This document shows positions 39,670 to 52,108 of a DNA stretch of 64,000 bases, one piece after another. The stretch comes from Straminergon stramineum (Eukaryota; Streptophyta; Bryopsida; Hypnales; Calliergonaceae). How positions within the stretch are numbered: position 1 is the stretch's first letter; every line of letters begins with the position of its first letter. The translations under genes were made by a program, and so were the position numbers. The DNA lies in assembly GCA_963920665.1 (NCBI GenBank), contig OY987270.1:23090019-23154018 (forward strand). The letters are read 5' to 3'. The notes beneath the pieces were generated by a model. It worked only from the letters and a program-made list of their open reading frames with translations, ran no database searches and was not told the DNA's origin.

Positions 39670-41840
39670 CCTAAAATCTGAAGTTTGTTTGAATTAGTTT
39701 GCTATTTTGTTTAGGTGGATGAACTTTGGATTTCTAAGGGAAGTAAGGGGCTGAAACTGTCTTTTTTATAACTTTCGCTAAGAATATTGAAATCTAACTT
39801 GCTTTACCATTCTGTAAAGAGCAAGTTATATTCTACAATTCCACCTAGATACAATTTTAGTTTAGATTAGGTTTTGATTTCTTTCATATTTATTAGGTAT
39901 TAACAAACTAAGTAGATAATTTTTAGTGTGTTTTAGGATATTAGGTTTTCACAAGAGTTACAAATTACAAAAGTGTCCATTGCTTGGAAGGCTAAAATTT
40001 GGACTAAGAGTTTAATCTCGAATTTTATTGATTTATTATTTATTGCCGACAGAACTTGCGTGCAAGGTTTCATCCTTCAAGGAGGAGTTTGAAACATTTA
40101 CATCCTTCAAACCTTGAATGGTCCCCAATCTCTCCTTGAACTCATTATGTTGTGGACCTTTGATAGAAATGCCAATTGCCTGCTCAAAACATAGAGTTTC
40201 TTAGTGCAACCCTAAAATTTGAATCCACCCTAAAAAATTGGCCATCAACATAGGCTATCAACATCTTCAAATCCTCAGTTCATTATAAGCAATTGATATT
40301 AGCTAACCCAAACTTGAATCCACACTAAGAACTTTGAATTTACAATAGGCAAACAAAATTGCTAATTAAACCCTCAATTCATCGTAAACAATCCATATCA
40401 GCAAAGAAATCCATACTTACAAATCCATACCTACAAATCTACACTAAGAACTTTGAATTCATCATAAACAAATCTATTCCCTAAAATCTTCTATTTATCA
40501 ATCATAAGCAATTGATATTAACAAAGGATACTAAAAAGTAAAGCAAGGTGAAGCTTAAATTATACTTGCAGCTCTAGTTTCAAGATGTCCTTGTTAGCTC
40601 GATTGAACGCTGATTGTAGCTACAACACCTTTTCTTGATCTTCCTTTGCTGTAATGCAACAATCATCCATTGTGAACTTGAATCCAACAAGTGTGTCCCC
40701 AATTTTTTTGCACTCTCTTTCTACACATTTGACTTTACTCATGATAATTTCAAGAATGTCACTTTCAAATTGACTAATACCCCAAACCACATCTAAATTA
40801 TTAGATGACACCCCATAAGGACAAAGACTACTGAACCTTGAACTTGATGGACCTCTCTAGCTATACATGGGCTCCTTCCACTTTCACCACCGCTCCAACA
40901 TTGCATCCGTCAATCCCATTTTGGTAGGAAGTGCAAGTACTCTACTTCAATCCTGAAGTTGTTCCAACCTCACTAGTCATGGAATTTGGTAGCCAGAGTA
41001 GGAGCCTCTGTGCTCGATCAACTTTCTTGGAAGTTGTTGTTGAAGCCACTAAAGCCCAATTGATCTTCCTCTTCTTCAAATGTACCCCTTCACAAGCCAC
41101 CCAACAAACTTGTTGTTTGTAACAAAGCTTCATCTATAAATCTTGGAATATATATCCATCAGGTCTTTTCTTGCATCTAGCTTCAAAGATGTATTTGTCA
41201 TCCAAAATTTGGTAAAAATTTCCTAAACAACTCCTCCACATCTATATTGATGAAGAATCTGATCTCTCAAGTTCTTTCTTACCCAAACTCTTCCAACATA
41301 CTGCCATCTCTTCCATCGCTCTATGCTCAAAGCAGATAGATTCAAAAGTAAAGACAATTACAAAACCTTCCAACAAACACAAACCCTAATAGTCCAAGGT
41401 TGCAACAACAATTCCAACCAATCGCAAGGAGCAAAAACATCAACAAGCTTAGTTGCTTGAGAGAGACAATGATGCTTGTCGAAGCGAGGGAAAATTTAAA
41501 TGTTCCATGTTCTATCCATGTCTTGCCCATCATTATTGTCCTATACCATGTGATAGGTGATGATATTCTAATAGGTTCAACTACCATTAGTGAACATAGT
41601 TGGCACCTCTTTGGAATAAAATTAGTATCCAAAGGAATCCCCTAACATCTACTAGTGGCTCCTATTAGCATACTTGGATCTCCTAAAAATATTTTTGTTT
41701 ACTCATTTTATTACAAAGCAATAAAAAATACAATTTTGACCAATCAAAAAAAAATTCAAATCCTAATAATAAAAATTGTATTTCTAGTGAATTTTTGAAG
41801 TTATATCTTCAAAATTCATTTTAAGAGAATCGAAAAATAA
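39670..41840. other. intergenic DNA, no gene recognised
   Basis: Short open frames occur on both strands at 40.6-41.6 kb (for example minus 40620-40811, helical and charged, and overlapping frames at 41342-41645), but none shows a domain or good splice signals. I see no reason to call a gene. Confidence 0.45.
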
Positions 41841-41846
41841 ATTTTT

Positions 41847-42263
41847 ATGGGCCCTTCCAGGAGACGCTTATGCTCCCTTAATGGGAGAATCTCGGAGCAT
41901 GCGCTAGAACTTGGCACACGGGGAACTCCGGGAATGCAGTCAGTTTTAGAGTTTGTAAGAGACGATCGCGGAGCGACTTGCAACGTGAAGGCGCCAAGGG
42001 TTTTGACAATGAGGGATCGGAAGGGTGCAACACTAGCACCAGAGAATTTCCTGCCCAAATTTTTTGCAAGAGGGCGAGCAATTAAGCAAAACAAGAGTCG
42101 ATGGCGAGGACCCCTATTGCAATGCTCAAATGGGCTCATTGTTCTACTTGGTGTTGTTTTGTTATATTTTGGATTGATCTTGTATGGAAAACCGTGGAGC
42201 TCAATGAGAGTGAAGCCAAGGGCAATTCTTGGGAAGCTTGTCTGTGATTTACCTCAAGTATAG
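41847..42263 (+). CDS. exon-like ORF, basic protein with one predicted membrane segment
   Basis: An ATG-initiated ORF of 138 codons is clearly richer in GC and CpG than its surroundings. Residues 1-90 are basic and polar. A hydrophobic segment (about 95-112, LIVLLGVVLLYFGLILYG) is followed by a short basic tail. This layout resembles the cytoplasmic tail and signal anchor of type II Golgi enzymes, but that is only a topological similarity. The ORF ends at GTATAG, which could also be a splice donor (CAA|GTATAG), so this may be a first exon. No downstream exon was found. I do not recognise the protein. Confidence 0.35.
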   Translation: MGPSRRRLCSLNGRISEHALELGTRGTPGMQSVLEFVRDDRGATCNVKAPRVLTMRDRKGATLAPENFLPKFFARGRAIKQNKSRWRGPLLQCSNGLIVLLGVVLLYFGLILYGKPWSSMRVKPRAILGKLVCDLPQV

Positions 42264-42269
42264 ACAGAT

Positions 42270-44470
42270 ATCTGTCTCGTTTCCTGTTTGGGTTGCTATT
42301 GCACTATTTTGGTTCAGTTTTCAGTTGATTGTTCAAATGCAGTTTCAAGGAGAATATCGAAAACGTATGTTTTGGTGGACGTAGCATTTGACTCTTTACT
42401 TGGGGATTTGTGCAAGGTGAGGTGATTGTCATGTTTTTCTCTATAGCCAAGCACAATGTGAGATTCTCTAAACCCAAAACCCTAGTTTTATGTTTGATTG
42501 TTGTGCTATTCTTGTGATAATGTCTTGTTTGTAATGAGCTTGAATTCTAACGAAAGAGAAGATGGTAGGTACTCTTATGTTGTATAGTGGCGTGCTAAAA
42601 GTAGGTACCTTGGGTTCGGTCAAGTGTTGTTAATTCAATCACGTAGTGCATAAGTTGCTATTACTTCTATGAATTTTCAATTTTTTGTTTACTTATTTTG
42701 GAATTTGAGTGACAAGTTCATTGCTTGATCTGTGATTTCTCATCAACTTTTTTTTGGGGTTCTGGTGCTTTTGTTTTTTATTTTAGGGTTTTCTAAGGGT
42801 GTAGTAAGTCCTGGTAATTACTTGAGCTTGTACTAAGGTTGGCACACCCAAAGTTAACACAATGTGCTACTCGCATACATTTACGCTTTCTATTTGTGTG
42901 ACAATAGTATAAAGTATTGGTTTTACATGTGGTGTTGATTATTTGGTAGACTTACCTTACTTTGAAGATGTTGCTCAGTTTTAAAAGAAATTTAGAAGTG
43001 TTTAAATTTGGCAATCAAATTAAGAGGCCGGATAGTTGGCCTCAAGTTATTTTAGCAGTTCTGAGCAAATCATATGGAGACTGTTGTTTTGTTCAATTAA
43101 ATTTTGTTTAGCACCAATACATACAATGTTCCTTACCAATTTTGGTGATACAAATATGGCTTCATCTGAATTGAAGAATTGATTTTGTTATTTTTCAAAC
43201 TATCAACCAAAACTAAAAGTGACATAGTCTCGAGAAAAAAAACGAAGGCATACCAAATAGGTCACATTCATCATATCAAAAGCCCACCTACCCTTTTTTT
43301 TGGCATCCTATGAGCAAAATTTTAAAAATTTCAAAGTTTTTCATAATATACTTGAATGTGTTAGAATCCTCTCAAGAAAAGAACCACATTAAAGTAAATT
43401 CCATTCCAATAATATAAACCACTAAAAGCAGATGAGCCGCAAGGAATGCATTCACTACATCAGTTAAAATACTGTACATTCTTTGCTTCTACTAAATTTT
43501 CTTTTCAATCATGCTTCAAATGCCTGCATTGTGTTTCCGAAGAATCTTTTGACATCTGCACAAGTATACCAACACATTTATCATATGAAACAACTATTTA
43601 TAATTGAGATAACATGATATTTAGGATGGCTACAAACTTGGGAACCTTCAATGTCTTTAATTCAACCAGCTATGGTGTACACTCGATCAACTGCAACATG
43701 GTGTGGGATGAAGGGTTACGGCATTGTGTCAAGGTGACTAGACTTAGTTGAATGCCATGCAATTAATACTGAAGCACTTCAACCCTAATGGTTGTCAATC
43801 TTTATTGTGTTACCCATCTCCCCCTGGTAGATAATTGCATTCCCTTGAATTGAAAGGCACCTTTTTCATCATCATTCATTGCTTAACACAAAAGCCATTA
43901 AGGTCTTCAAATAAGACTTACAACTAAATGTTTCGATTGGCTAGTCCACTGTTCATCAATAGTCTACTTCACCACGCATTCTCCAAGCAACTCATTAGTG
44001 CTCATAAGCTGATCGTCTAAAGCTTCAATTCCACCAATTTATTATGATATTTCAAATATGGGATTATGGGATTATATAGCTTATGGGATTATATAGGGAT
44101 TGTATAGCTCTTAAAAATTGACATACCCAAAAACCTAAGACCATCCAACCAACAAGCGGTACACACATAAAGCAAGACTACACCAATTGATAGTCTACAT
44201 TGTTGCATCTTTACACCTATTTTCAATATTCTAGAGATAAAAAAACTTATTAAAAAAATTAATAATCTTTGTAATAGAGATCCCACTTTCTTCAATATAT
44301 GTTTTTGTAGGTCATTTTTTAGGGCCCACACGTCTTGTTAGTTTTTAATTTTGACCATACAAATCTATTCTAATTTATGTGCTTTACATTATCTTCTTTG
44401 ATGCTAATTTCAAAAAAGTTGTAGAGCTTATATTTCATAACACATTCTATATGTGTTTTGTCCTAACCCC
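42270..44470. other. intergenic DNA or large intron, no gene recognised
   Basis: Mixed AT-rich sequence without a coding stretch that I can support. If the ORF at 41.85 kb is a first exon, this interval would be its intron, but no acceptor with coding sequence was recognised. Confidence 0.4.
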
Positions 44471-44788
44471 TCGGGCTTTTAGGTAGCAAGCCTAGTGTCT
44501 CCCTCCCTGCCTATTCCACGCGAGATCATGTCTTGTTGTGTGATGAGGCAGGGGACTAGGGTGGCGCATCAGAGCCCTGTGATGCGGCAGATCGACGGTT
44601 TGGAGCGGTCTGAGCTTAGGTCAAGGTCTATCACTGGCTCCGTGGTGCTCCACATCTTCTAATTTCATTTCATCTTCCCCTTCGTCATCGTTATCGTCGC
44701 CTAAGGTTGTTGCGGTGGTGTTTTTTCTACGAGGGTGTACACCGTTCTACTGCTTCGCTGTGGTGCTGTCCGAAGTATTTGAGGGTGG

Positions 44789-46225
44789 ATGAGCACGCAG
44801 GGGTCAGCCATGGCGCTCTATGGCGGTGAAGCGCTGACGTCCGAAGATCACGAGGCGCCGCGCGTAGAGATCAAGTTTGATGAGACCGTCAGTAGGAACT
44901 TGGGCGGGCAAGAAGCCGGCGTCTCCGCGTCGCTTGTGCCTTCGCGCAACGATGCGACGTCCTCTTCGACGGATTTCGAGAGTGCGAATCAGTCTATTGT
45001 GGATATAATCACTAAATCCTTAGAGCAGTTAAAGCAGCAGCGAGCGGAGCGTCTGAGAGATTCGGTTCGCACCGACGTGTTGGATTCGGGTGTAAAGATT
45101 CCTGGTCAGTTTTATGTTTATGGTGTAGCTCTACTCGAGTCGTGTGGCTCTGGTTTCTTGGTTTATGCTGGTCCTCCGATGATGTTTTTGTTTGTGTGAG
45201 GTCTTCGTGCATTCGTGTAGTATTTATGCTTGCTTATCATTCGTGAAGGCTATAATCTCAAGTGCGTCCACAACCTACCGACGGAGGAAACCCTGCGAAT
45301 GCATCCTCAGCATTGTCCTCAACATGACCAGGTTTGTGACCGAGGGGCTCCTAATCAGACAGAGGACGGATGTGCCAAACTTGAAGGTCTATGTCTGTCT
45401 TACTTTCCTTGCTTTCCTGCTGTCATATCGACCGCAGCATGTGCTTTCTGCTATCATATTCATTTTCAAGTAGATCATCAGATATCCTGATATTCTTTTT
45501 TCTAGGTTAGGCTTGTCAGTAACAGAGGATACCCAGAGACTATCGAGTATTTGCGGCATTGATGCCTCAAATAATTGAAAATTCTGGGCTCTCTATCCGG
45601 TGCCAATCCTGTTGGTCCTGGTGATTGTCAAGTACAATGACGCATCACTGGCTCAGTGATTGATTGCCGACCATATTGATGGTCGAACTTTTCATGGTTG
45701 GCGGTATGAAACTTGAGTAATCTTCTGACTTATTACACTGGTTCTTTTGACTGTTTTTTTATCTTTGTTGGTTTCTCAGCATGCTTCTGCTGGAAAAGCT
45801 GGTGTTTTTAATGCTCTGGACTTCGATGGTGTGAAAATGACCCAAGACAAGGTCACTCTCTTCCTGGGCTCTATACTACCATTTTTGAATCAGGTAATGA
45901 TCTTGATGGACTCTGCCGAGTCTTGAGTTCGGAACATATTTTTTCTTCGTGTCGTTCTTTTAGAAGGTGACTTGTTTTGTGCAGATAGGTTGTCACCTCC
46001 TAAAGTAGGAAATTGACTGAGAACTTCTGTTGTCTTTTGCTGATAGTTGTTTTATATTTATTCAGTTGCAACGCCCTTTATTCATATTTGCAGTACTGGA
46101 ATTGTGTGTTTGACTTGGACAATTGTGTATCGCAGGCTCCCCATTGTACTGATATCAAGTTGAATGTCACTTCAAGTGCTCTGAAGTTGGAGCTCGCATG
46201 GGATCAGGGAGCTGCTGAGATTTGA
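44789..46225 (+). CDS. multi-exon gene of unknown function (three exons supported, middle unclear)
   Basis: Exon 1 (44789-45104) starts at an ATG in a strongly CpG-rich patch, encodes about 105 residues (acidic and Ser-rich, then a helical LEQLKQQRAERLRD segment) and ends CCTG|GTCAGT, phase 1. A well-bordered exon lies at 45780-45893 (TCTCAG| to CAG|GTAATG, 38 codons, phase 0, HASAGKAGVF to ILPFLNQ). A terminal exon runs from about 46136 (TCGCAG|) to the stop at 46223-46225 (ends LAWDQGAAEI). Candidate exons between 45.25 and 45.66 kb have splice-like borders, but their frames do not join without a stop, so part of the gene may be decayed. I do not recognise the family. It is the most gene-like spliced locus outside the repeat-linked cluster. 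Confidence 0.42.
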
Positions 46226-46229
46226 GCTC

Positions 46230-49150
46230 AGTCCCTTATTTTTAATCATTGCCTCTATATGTAGACAGTTGCAAACAGTATATGCGTTGTGTTTCGAGCG
46301 CGTGTCATGCACTGATTTGAATATTTTGATCGCTATGAATCTAATTTGATCGCTATATCCGTGCATTTCTACTCGAAGACCAATTTGTGAGCTCTGTAAT
46401 GTCTGTGAATGAGGTTAATTTTGCTGCTTTCATAAGTTTTTCCAGGAAATTACTCTCGAGTTATTGTTGCCAAATACTTTGCACTGGAATGTTTGTGAAC
46501 ATATGTTTTGAGTACGATGTATAGGAATTTGAGTCTAGTCGCCTACACAAGTGCAGCTTCAAGAAATATCTTACTGAACTTTTAAGACTTGCATCGAATT
46601 TATTAGTAATAATAATGAGTAAAATTTAAATGAAATAATGTTCTAAGTTTCTACAACAGTCTGGTCAGTTTCTGAATTCTAATCGGACAATTTCCGTGCT
46701 TCCCAAGGCTGCTTCGGTTCTTCTAATTTTTATGCAGATGCCAGTATAGATCTTTTTTTGGTTGAATTCTCCACTTTGAAATTTCATTCGACAATTTGCC
46801 AAATTTCTGTATTTTCATTTGGTCAATTTCCTAAATTTAGAAAATGCAAGCGGTTTTGGATTTTGTGGAGGGGTTTTCTTTTCCTCCCCATTTTTTTTTT
46901 TAACAATCCCTGGTAGGAGTTGAACTTGGCCAATCTAGGGCTGAGGATGTAGCCTTCTATAATTACTAGGATTCAAAAGAGAGTCCAGAAGTAATTTCCA
47001 GAGGTTGGTTATTAAGATCAGTACTAAGTCTTAAAATCTAACTACTACTATGATTATGAAGTGTCTTGGATGAATCACTTTGACCATTCAGATGCAAACA
47101 TGGTTTTAAATGTACAAAACAATAATTGGTTTTGTTGTGACTTGGTAGAGCAGTGTGAACTTTAGAAGCAATTTCCTCAAAAAGAAAATTCATAGCTTCA
47201 AGCCTTTAGGAAAAAATGAAAATAATTGTGCCTTTAAAATGTTCCTAAAATGTTTTCAAAACCTCATATCATTTGGCATTTGGCATGCAAAGTGATTTTT
47301 TCATAATTACTAATGTTTTCTTCTTTGAAAATCTATTTACATCAATAATTCACCTTTTTCCTTGTGAAGGATTTTCAAAGCAAGTTTCTTTTGTAGTAGC
47401 TCTAAATAATTTAACTATTTTTAAATAGTAATATATAGAAATGTCACTATATCATGAGGATGACATTATAGAAATTCAATTTAATGAGGGAAGAAATTTT
47501 TAAAGAATTAATTTAGAATCTACTAGGAGATATCTAGTACAAAAATTAGTTTCTAAAATTAAAATGAATTATTCAAAATACTTTAGAAACTAATAAAGCG
47601 TTATAGAAGTTAGCATGGTAAGAATCAAAAAGTGAAACTAGCATTTTTCAATTCCATGCTTAAATTTGTAATAATTTAGTAATTTAAATAATTCTCTATT
47701 TCTTTCCATGTACTATATTTTTCTCATATGTTGTACAATTCTAAATGATTTAAAAACTTTCAAGCATGTAGCTAATTTGCCTTGGAGAACAAATCCAATG
47801 AAACACCAACAACATGGACATATTTTTATACAAATATGACCTTGTGAAGTGCAGTTGCCCAATTTTTTGTAGGGACAAAAAAAAGACTTTTGTCAAACCA
47901 AATGCTAATATCTTGCAATCCTTACAATGGAAATTTCTAAATTTTATTTCACATCTTTTCAAACAAGTTTACTACAACACTCTACAATTACATGTATCTC
48001 AAAAAAAAAAATTCTTTAAATTTGGTACTTGTCCTAGAAATGGCTATTTTGGAGCATTTTCAATGAAAATATAGTCAAAGAACTTTATGAGTTAAATGCC
48101 ATAAATTAGAATCATGATAATAGTTTCGTCCCACATGCTATTCTTGGTATTGCATTATACACATTATTTTTTTCCTATTTGAATGCATTTCACAATGTTT
48201 ATAAAGAACATTTAAATCTATTTTATTGTATACAAACCATGGATTTAAGATGTATATGTCAAATTACCAAAACAAAAATTTAACATACATTAGGCTAGAG
48301 TTTCACTTTTAATATTTCCTTATAAATTACTTTGTAACTAAATATCAAATTTGATTTATCTATTGTGTTCTCATATGCAACTTTTGTATTTCTCATAATA
48401 TATAGAAAACATATGTATTTAACATAAAATAGCATATACTAATTAGTTTTTCATTTCATTTTGTTAAAAAAACAAATTTCTAATAAGAAGTTGTACTATT
48501 TATTTTTTCTTTTAAGAGAGCAATGAGATCAAGAGTCTTTGCCTACCCTGGATGGCCAATTGCTAGGGTGTCATGTTAAGAGTGTAATATTTATTGTTGC
48601 AATTCTTCATTATCTAGCACTACCATTGTATCATGGAAATAGAGAGCTAAAACAATAGGCTTGAAATTGCCAATGGATACTCAAAAAAGCCTAATTGAGC
48701 CCATTCATAAAAAATGCCAAAACTAACTCTAGTGTTACATCTTTGATAGTGTTCAGCTTGATATGTTCAACAATCTGTGCATCATTCCAAACGAGTTCAC
48801 ATTATTTCAATAAAGCTAACTTTAATTGCAGTCTTAAAGTTTTTTCACGGCCCTTTGCTATCTCCATCCATCTAAAGAGCATATCTACCCATCTATTTAA
48901 CACAACTCCATTCAGTTGGCCACAGTGTTATTCATCCTCCTGATGCTTCATCCTTGGATGACATTCATCCATCCGTTCATCCATCAAGACAAATTGAGTG
49001 CCAGAGGCTCATTGATCATCTCTTCCTTCTTCACCTTGCACACCCGTCGTCTCCCTTATGGTCACCCCCTTCTCACAACATGGTTCATCATTCCCAAATG
49101 AAGCTTTTGTGTTTAGAGCTCTCATTTTCTGTGTCATTCCATTCTTTTAC
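46230..49150. other. intergenic DNA, no gene recognised
   Basis: AT-rich sequence with small chance ORFs (for example plus 47814-48074 and 48695-48943), none with a domain or splice-site support. The first few hundred bases may be the 3' untranslated region of the upstream gene. Confidence 0.5.
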
Positions 49151-49186
49151 TATTTCGTGGTGAATTGATTGAGTGTTTTGTGGCCA

Positions 49187-49261
49187 AAGGCTCCCAAGAA
49201 GAAAGAAACTCCAACGGCCAAGCCCGCCAAGAGCACCAGCGGTGGCAAGTAGAAGAAGAAG
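49187..49261 (+). pseudogene. ribosomal protein S25-like N-terminal exon fragment
   Basis: The frame reads K-APKKKETPTAKPAKS, then GGK, stop, KKK. It matches the Ala-Pro-Lys-Lys start and the lysine-rich GGKQKKK segment of plant 40S ribosomal protein S25 as I know them. The expected ATG is AAG, and the expected Gln codon is TAG (49250-49252), one C-to-T change from CAG. The segment ends AAG|GTACTG, a plausible splice donor. Two TTAGGGTTTTG motifs follow at 49347 and 49384. A Lys-rich, Trp-containing stretch near 49540 could be a remnant of the next exon, but that is doubtful. The fragment is short and low in complexity, so the assignment is moderate. Confidence 0.42.
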
Positions 49262-49399
49262 GTACTGTGGCTTCGCTTCTATTTTTCAACTTTTTGTTTG
49301 AGTATTGATTGTTCAAGAGCAAGAAGAGTGTGTCACCTAAACGGGATTAGGGTTTTGTGAAAAGACATGGAATTCCAAGTCGGTTAGGGTTTTGTGTTT

Positions 49400-51400
49400 G
49401 TGAGAGTGGATTTTGAATGAGGTCAAGAATATGGTGTTGTCGGTGTCTGTTGTGTTAAGTGAGAGGTATTGAGGTTTATGTTTCATGTATATGGTTCGTG
49501 ATGCTGACACCACCATTAATTTGAAGGAACAAGAAAAAACTGGGAAAAAAGCAAGAGGGCAATGAGAAAGAAGACTTTTGAACCACGTCCATTGTTCATC
49601 TCAAGTTTCCAAGTTTATCTGATAAAAATGCAATCCAAGTAACTATCTACAGATTTGTCAAGTATGAACCCAATGTGATGTCTTTAGAGATTTCTTTAGA
49701 GGTAATGATTATAAATATATTCATTACGTATGTATTCATTTAGAAAATGGTTTTTTAGTGGGTCAATTGGTTTGAGGGTTTTTCTAATTTTCTAATTGGA
49801 ATATTTATTTGAAATATTGAATTTCTCATTATTGGACAAAAATTCCAGTCAAACAATTGGTATGACGGTTTTGCTTGTCTCTTAGTTGGAATATTCATTG
49901 AAATATTGGATTACTTTGTATTGAACAAAAATCATAGTAGGATGATTCCGTTGACGTTTATGATTGTCTTTTGGTGGGAACAGTCCTTGAGTATTAGGAG
50001 CTTCTTGTTTAGAAGTGAAGAATAATCTGCCATTGCAGCATAATAGTTCTTAATAATATATGACTTATTTGCAAGAATGATTATAATTATTTACATCAGA
50101 CCAAGGAACAAAATAGTTATAAAGGAAAAAGAATTTGTGTGTGGGAAGCAAGAAATGAGAAATTTTGTGCTTGTGCTAAGAAAGTGAGCTGAGATTGTTT
50201 TTTGAGGCTATTCCAAGGGAATTTTGCTCACCTGTTTGTTACTCTATGGCAGATCAGGAAATTGGTTTGATAACTAGGTGCTATGCCCACACATTTGGAT
50301 GTCAATGTTCAACATCTGAATAAATACTAGGGTTGTGATGTTCTCACTATTGAATGGGAGTATCAGTCATTGGATATATTCCTATCATTTTAAAGGTAAT
50401 TATCTTTGTTTCCACTGCAATTTGTGGTCTTCCACCCTAGCATCCCCCTGAAAGCACCAAATGCTATTTGGGTATCATTATGTTGCATGCTAGTGTCTAG
50501 ATTTCTATTTTATTATAAATGTGCACAGCGTGTAATGTCCACATACATATCAATATCAATAGGGCGGAGTGGAAGGTAAACACCAGGTTGATCATGTAAA
50601 TGACAGTCGCACACCAATGTGGGTAATTTTTATTTTGTTTTGTTCACATCGGATCTGAAAATCATTTGAATGGATTAAGAGAATATCTTAGCACCATGAT
50701 GCATGAGAACTGTTAATTGTTGAACTTGCAGGAGAGTACTTCAGGCTAGCTGATTAGGGGCAGCATGAAGCTGAACTCATTCTTTGTGGAGCTTCTAGAG
50801 TGGTACTGTTTCCTGATTTGCTTAGTTGTTTACAAGTGCTAAAAGTTTTGTACCAACAATGGCTTTCTAAGTACTTATAACGATTCCTCTCTCTCTTTGT
50901 GTATGAATGATGAGAGATTATACAGATCTGTCAATCGTGAGCTATCGGTGCTTTCTACTGGAGGTGATTATCAACAGTTAAGGTCAATTGATTGTGAAAT
51001 ATTTCTTTTCAGCTATTGCAATCTTAGTATGAGTTGCTTTGCATTACAACTCACATATTTGCTATTGGAGTATCACGTCGAATAGTCTGGCGAACTAGTT
51101 GACTTGATTTATTCTGTATTTTTGATTGTATGAAGTGCGGTCATGAGATTAGCAGTTGTAAATTATAAATTCTATTGAATCTGTTAATTCTGAGTTGGTA
51201 AACGGAAGGCAGACACTATGTCCAGGCATGGTTGTTCCGGTGGACAGTTCGACAACTTGACGAACACGACGTCCAACACGTCAAGTAGACCCTCTTGTCC
51301 GTCTAATAGAGTCAAACTTACCTTTGACTTTTAAAAAAAATTTTACCCTGCCCGTGAGGCCACCTGGATGCCATGTGGAAGACACGTGTCTGCCACGTAG
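49400..51400. other. intergenic DNA, no gene recognised
   Basis: No coding stretch, repeat array or RNA gene that I can support. The sequence becomes CpG-richer from about 51.2 kb, where it leads into the GC-rich repeat arrays. Confidence 0.5.
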
Positions 51401-51410
51401 CATCCTAAAG

Positions 51411-51512
51411 GGGCGCATGCGGGTGTGGGCGACCTTGGGTTTGGGCGACCACGGGTGTGGGCGACCATGGGTAGGGCGACTTCGGGTTCAGGTTGGTGGG
51501 CGACCGCGGGTG
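51411..51512 (-). repeat. GC-rich tandem array, G-rich on plus strand (array 1)
   Basis: Five or so units of GGGCGACCNNGGGTGTG type. The orientation is opposite to the adjacent larger array at 51.57 kb, so together they form a divergent pair around a 60-bp spacer. By the orientation rule seen at the other arrays, this one would serve a minus-strand gene to its left, but none is recognisable there. Confidence 0.8.
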
Positions 51513-51570
51513 TCGAGTACATGGCAAGCTGCAAAGCAAAGACATGAAGTGAGAACCCAAAGAGAAGTAA

Positions 51571-51915
51571 CGCCCCACAATTACCCACGGTCGCCCCCAA
51601 AGACCCGCAGTCGCCTCCCAAGGCACCCACACCCGCCCCAAAGACCTACAGTCGCCCCCCAAAGGACCTGCACGCGCCCCTGTAACCGCAGTCGCCTCCC
51701 AAAAGACCCGCACACACCCTTGTACCCGAGGTCGCCCCTCCCAGGACCCGCACGCGCCCTTGGACCCACAGTCGCCTCCTCGAACCCGAATGCGCCCTAC
51801 CAGATCTGTAGTCGCTCCCCGAGATTCGTGCGTGCCCCCTGGAGACCGCGGGTTCAACCGGTGGTCGCCCACCCGCACACGCCCCATGACCAACTCTCAC
51901 CCGCGCTCGCCCCAC
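51571..51915 (+). repeat. GC-rich tandem array, C-rich on plus strand (array 2)
   Basis: About 15 units of roughly 20 bp, in the central part alternating between an ACCCGCAGTCGCC type and an ACCCGCACGCGCCC type, each followed by a variable CTCCCAAAG-like or CTTGG-like filler. The array ends about 190 bp upstream of the ATG of the plus-strand RING-H2 gene, and its C-rich strand is that gene's sense strand. Arginine/proline-rich ORFs on both strands are by-products of the repeat. Confidence 0.9.
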
Positions 51916-52108
51916 CTATTTATCCACTCGCCCAAGACCTTTTGGGCACCTTTCATTGAGGCTTCTTATCTTGTATCCTTTAGTGGCTACATGCGTGAAC
52001 CTTGACTATTTACTATTTATTACATTCATCCACCCTTCTTACCTTAGTAATTGTGGACCACCTAAACTCCCAAAAGAGTTTTTTGAGCCTTGGACACGAC
52101 AATCATTG

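Noticed and set aside
40620..41645. Retroelement pol fragment in overlapping ORFs
   Set aside because: No catalytic motif (YxDD, DDE or HHCC) is visible in any frame.
45265..45310. ETLRMHP as a cytochrome P450 K-helix
   Set aside because: The resemblance is limited to seven residues. The flanks do not match and no haem-binding motif follows.
51324..52005. Arginine/proline-rich ORFs up to about 210 codons on both strands
   Set aside because: They are by-products of the GC-rich tandem array. Every frame stays open because the unit lacks stops, and no non-repeat coding sequence is attached.
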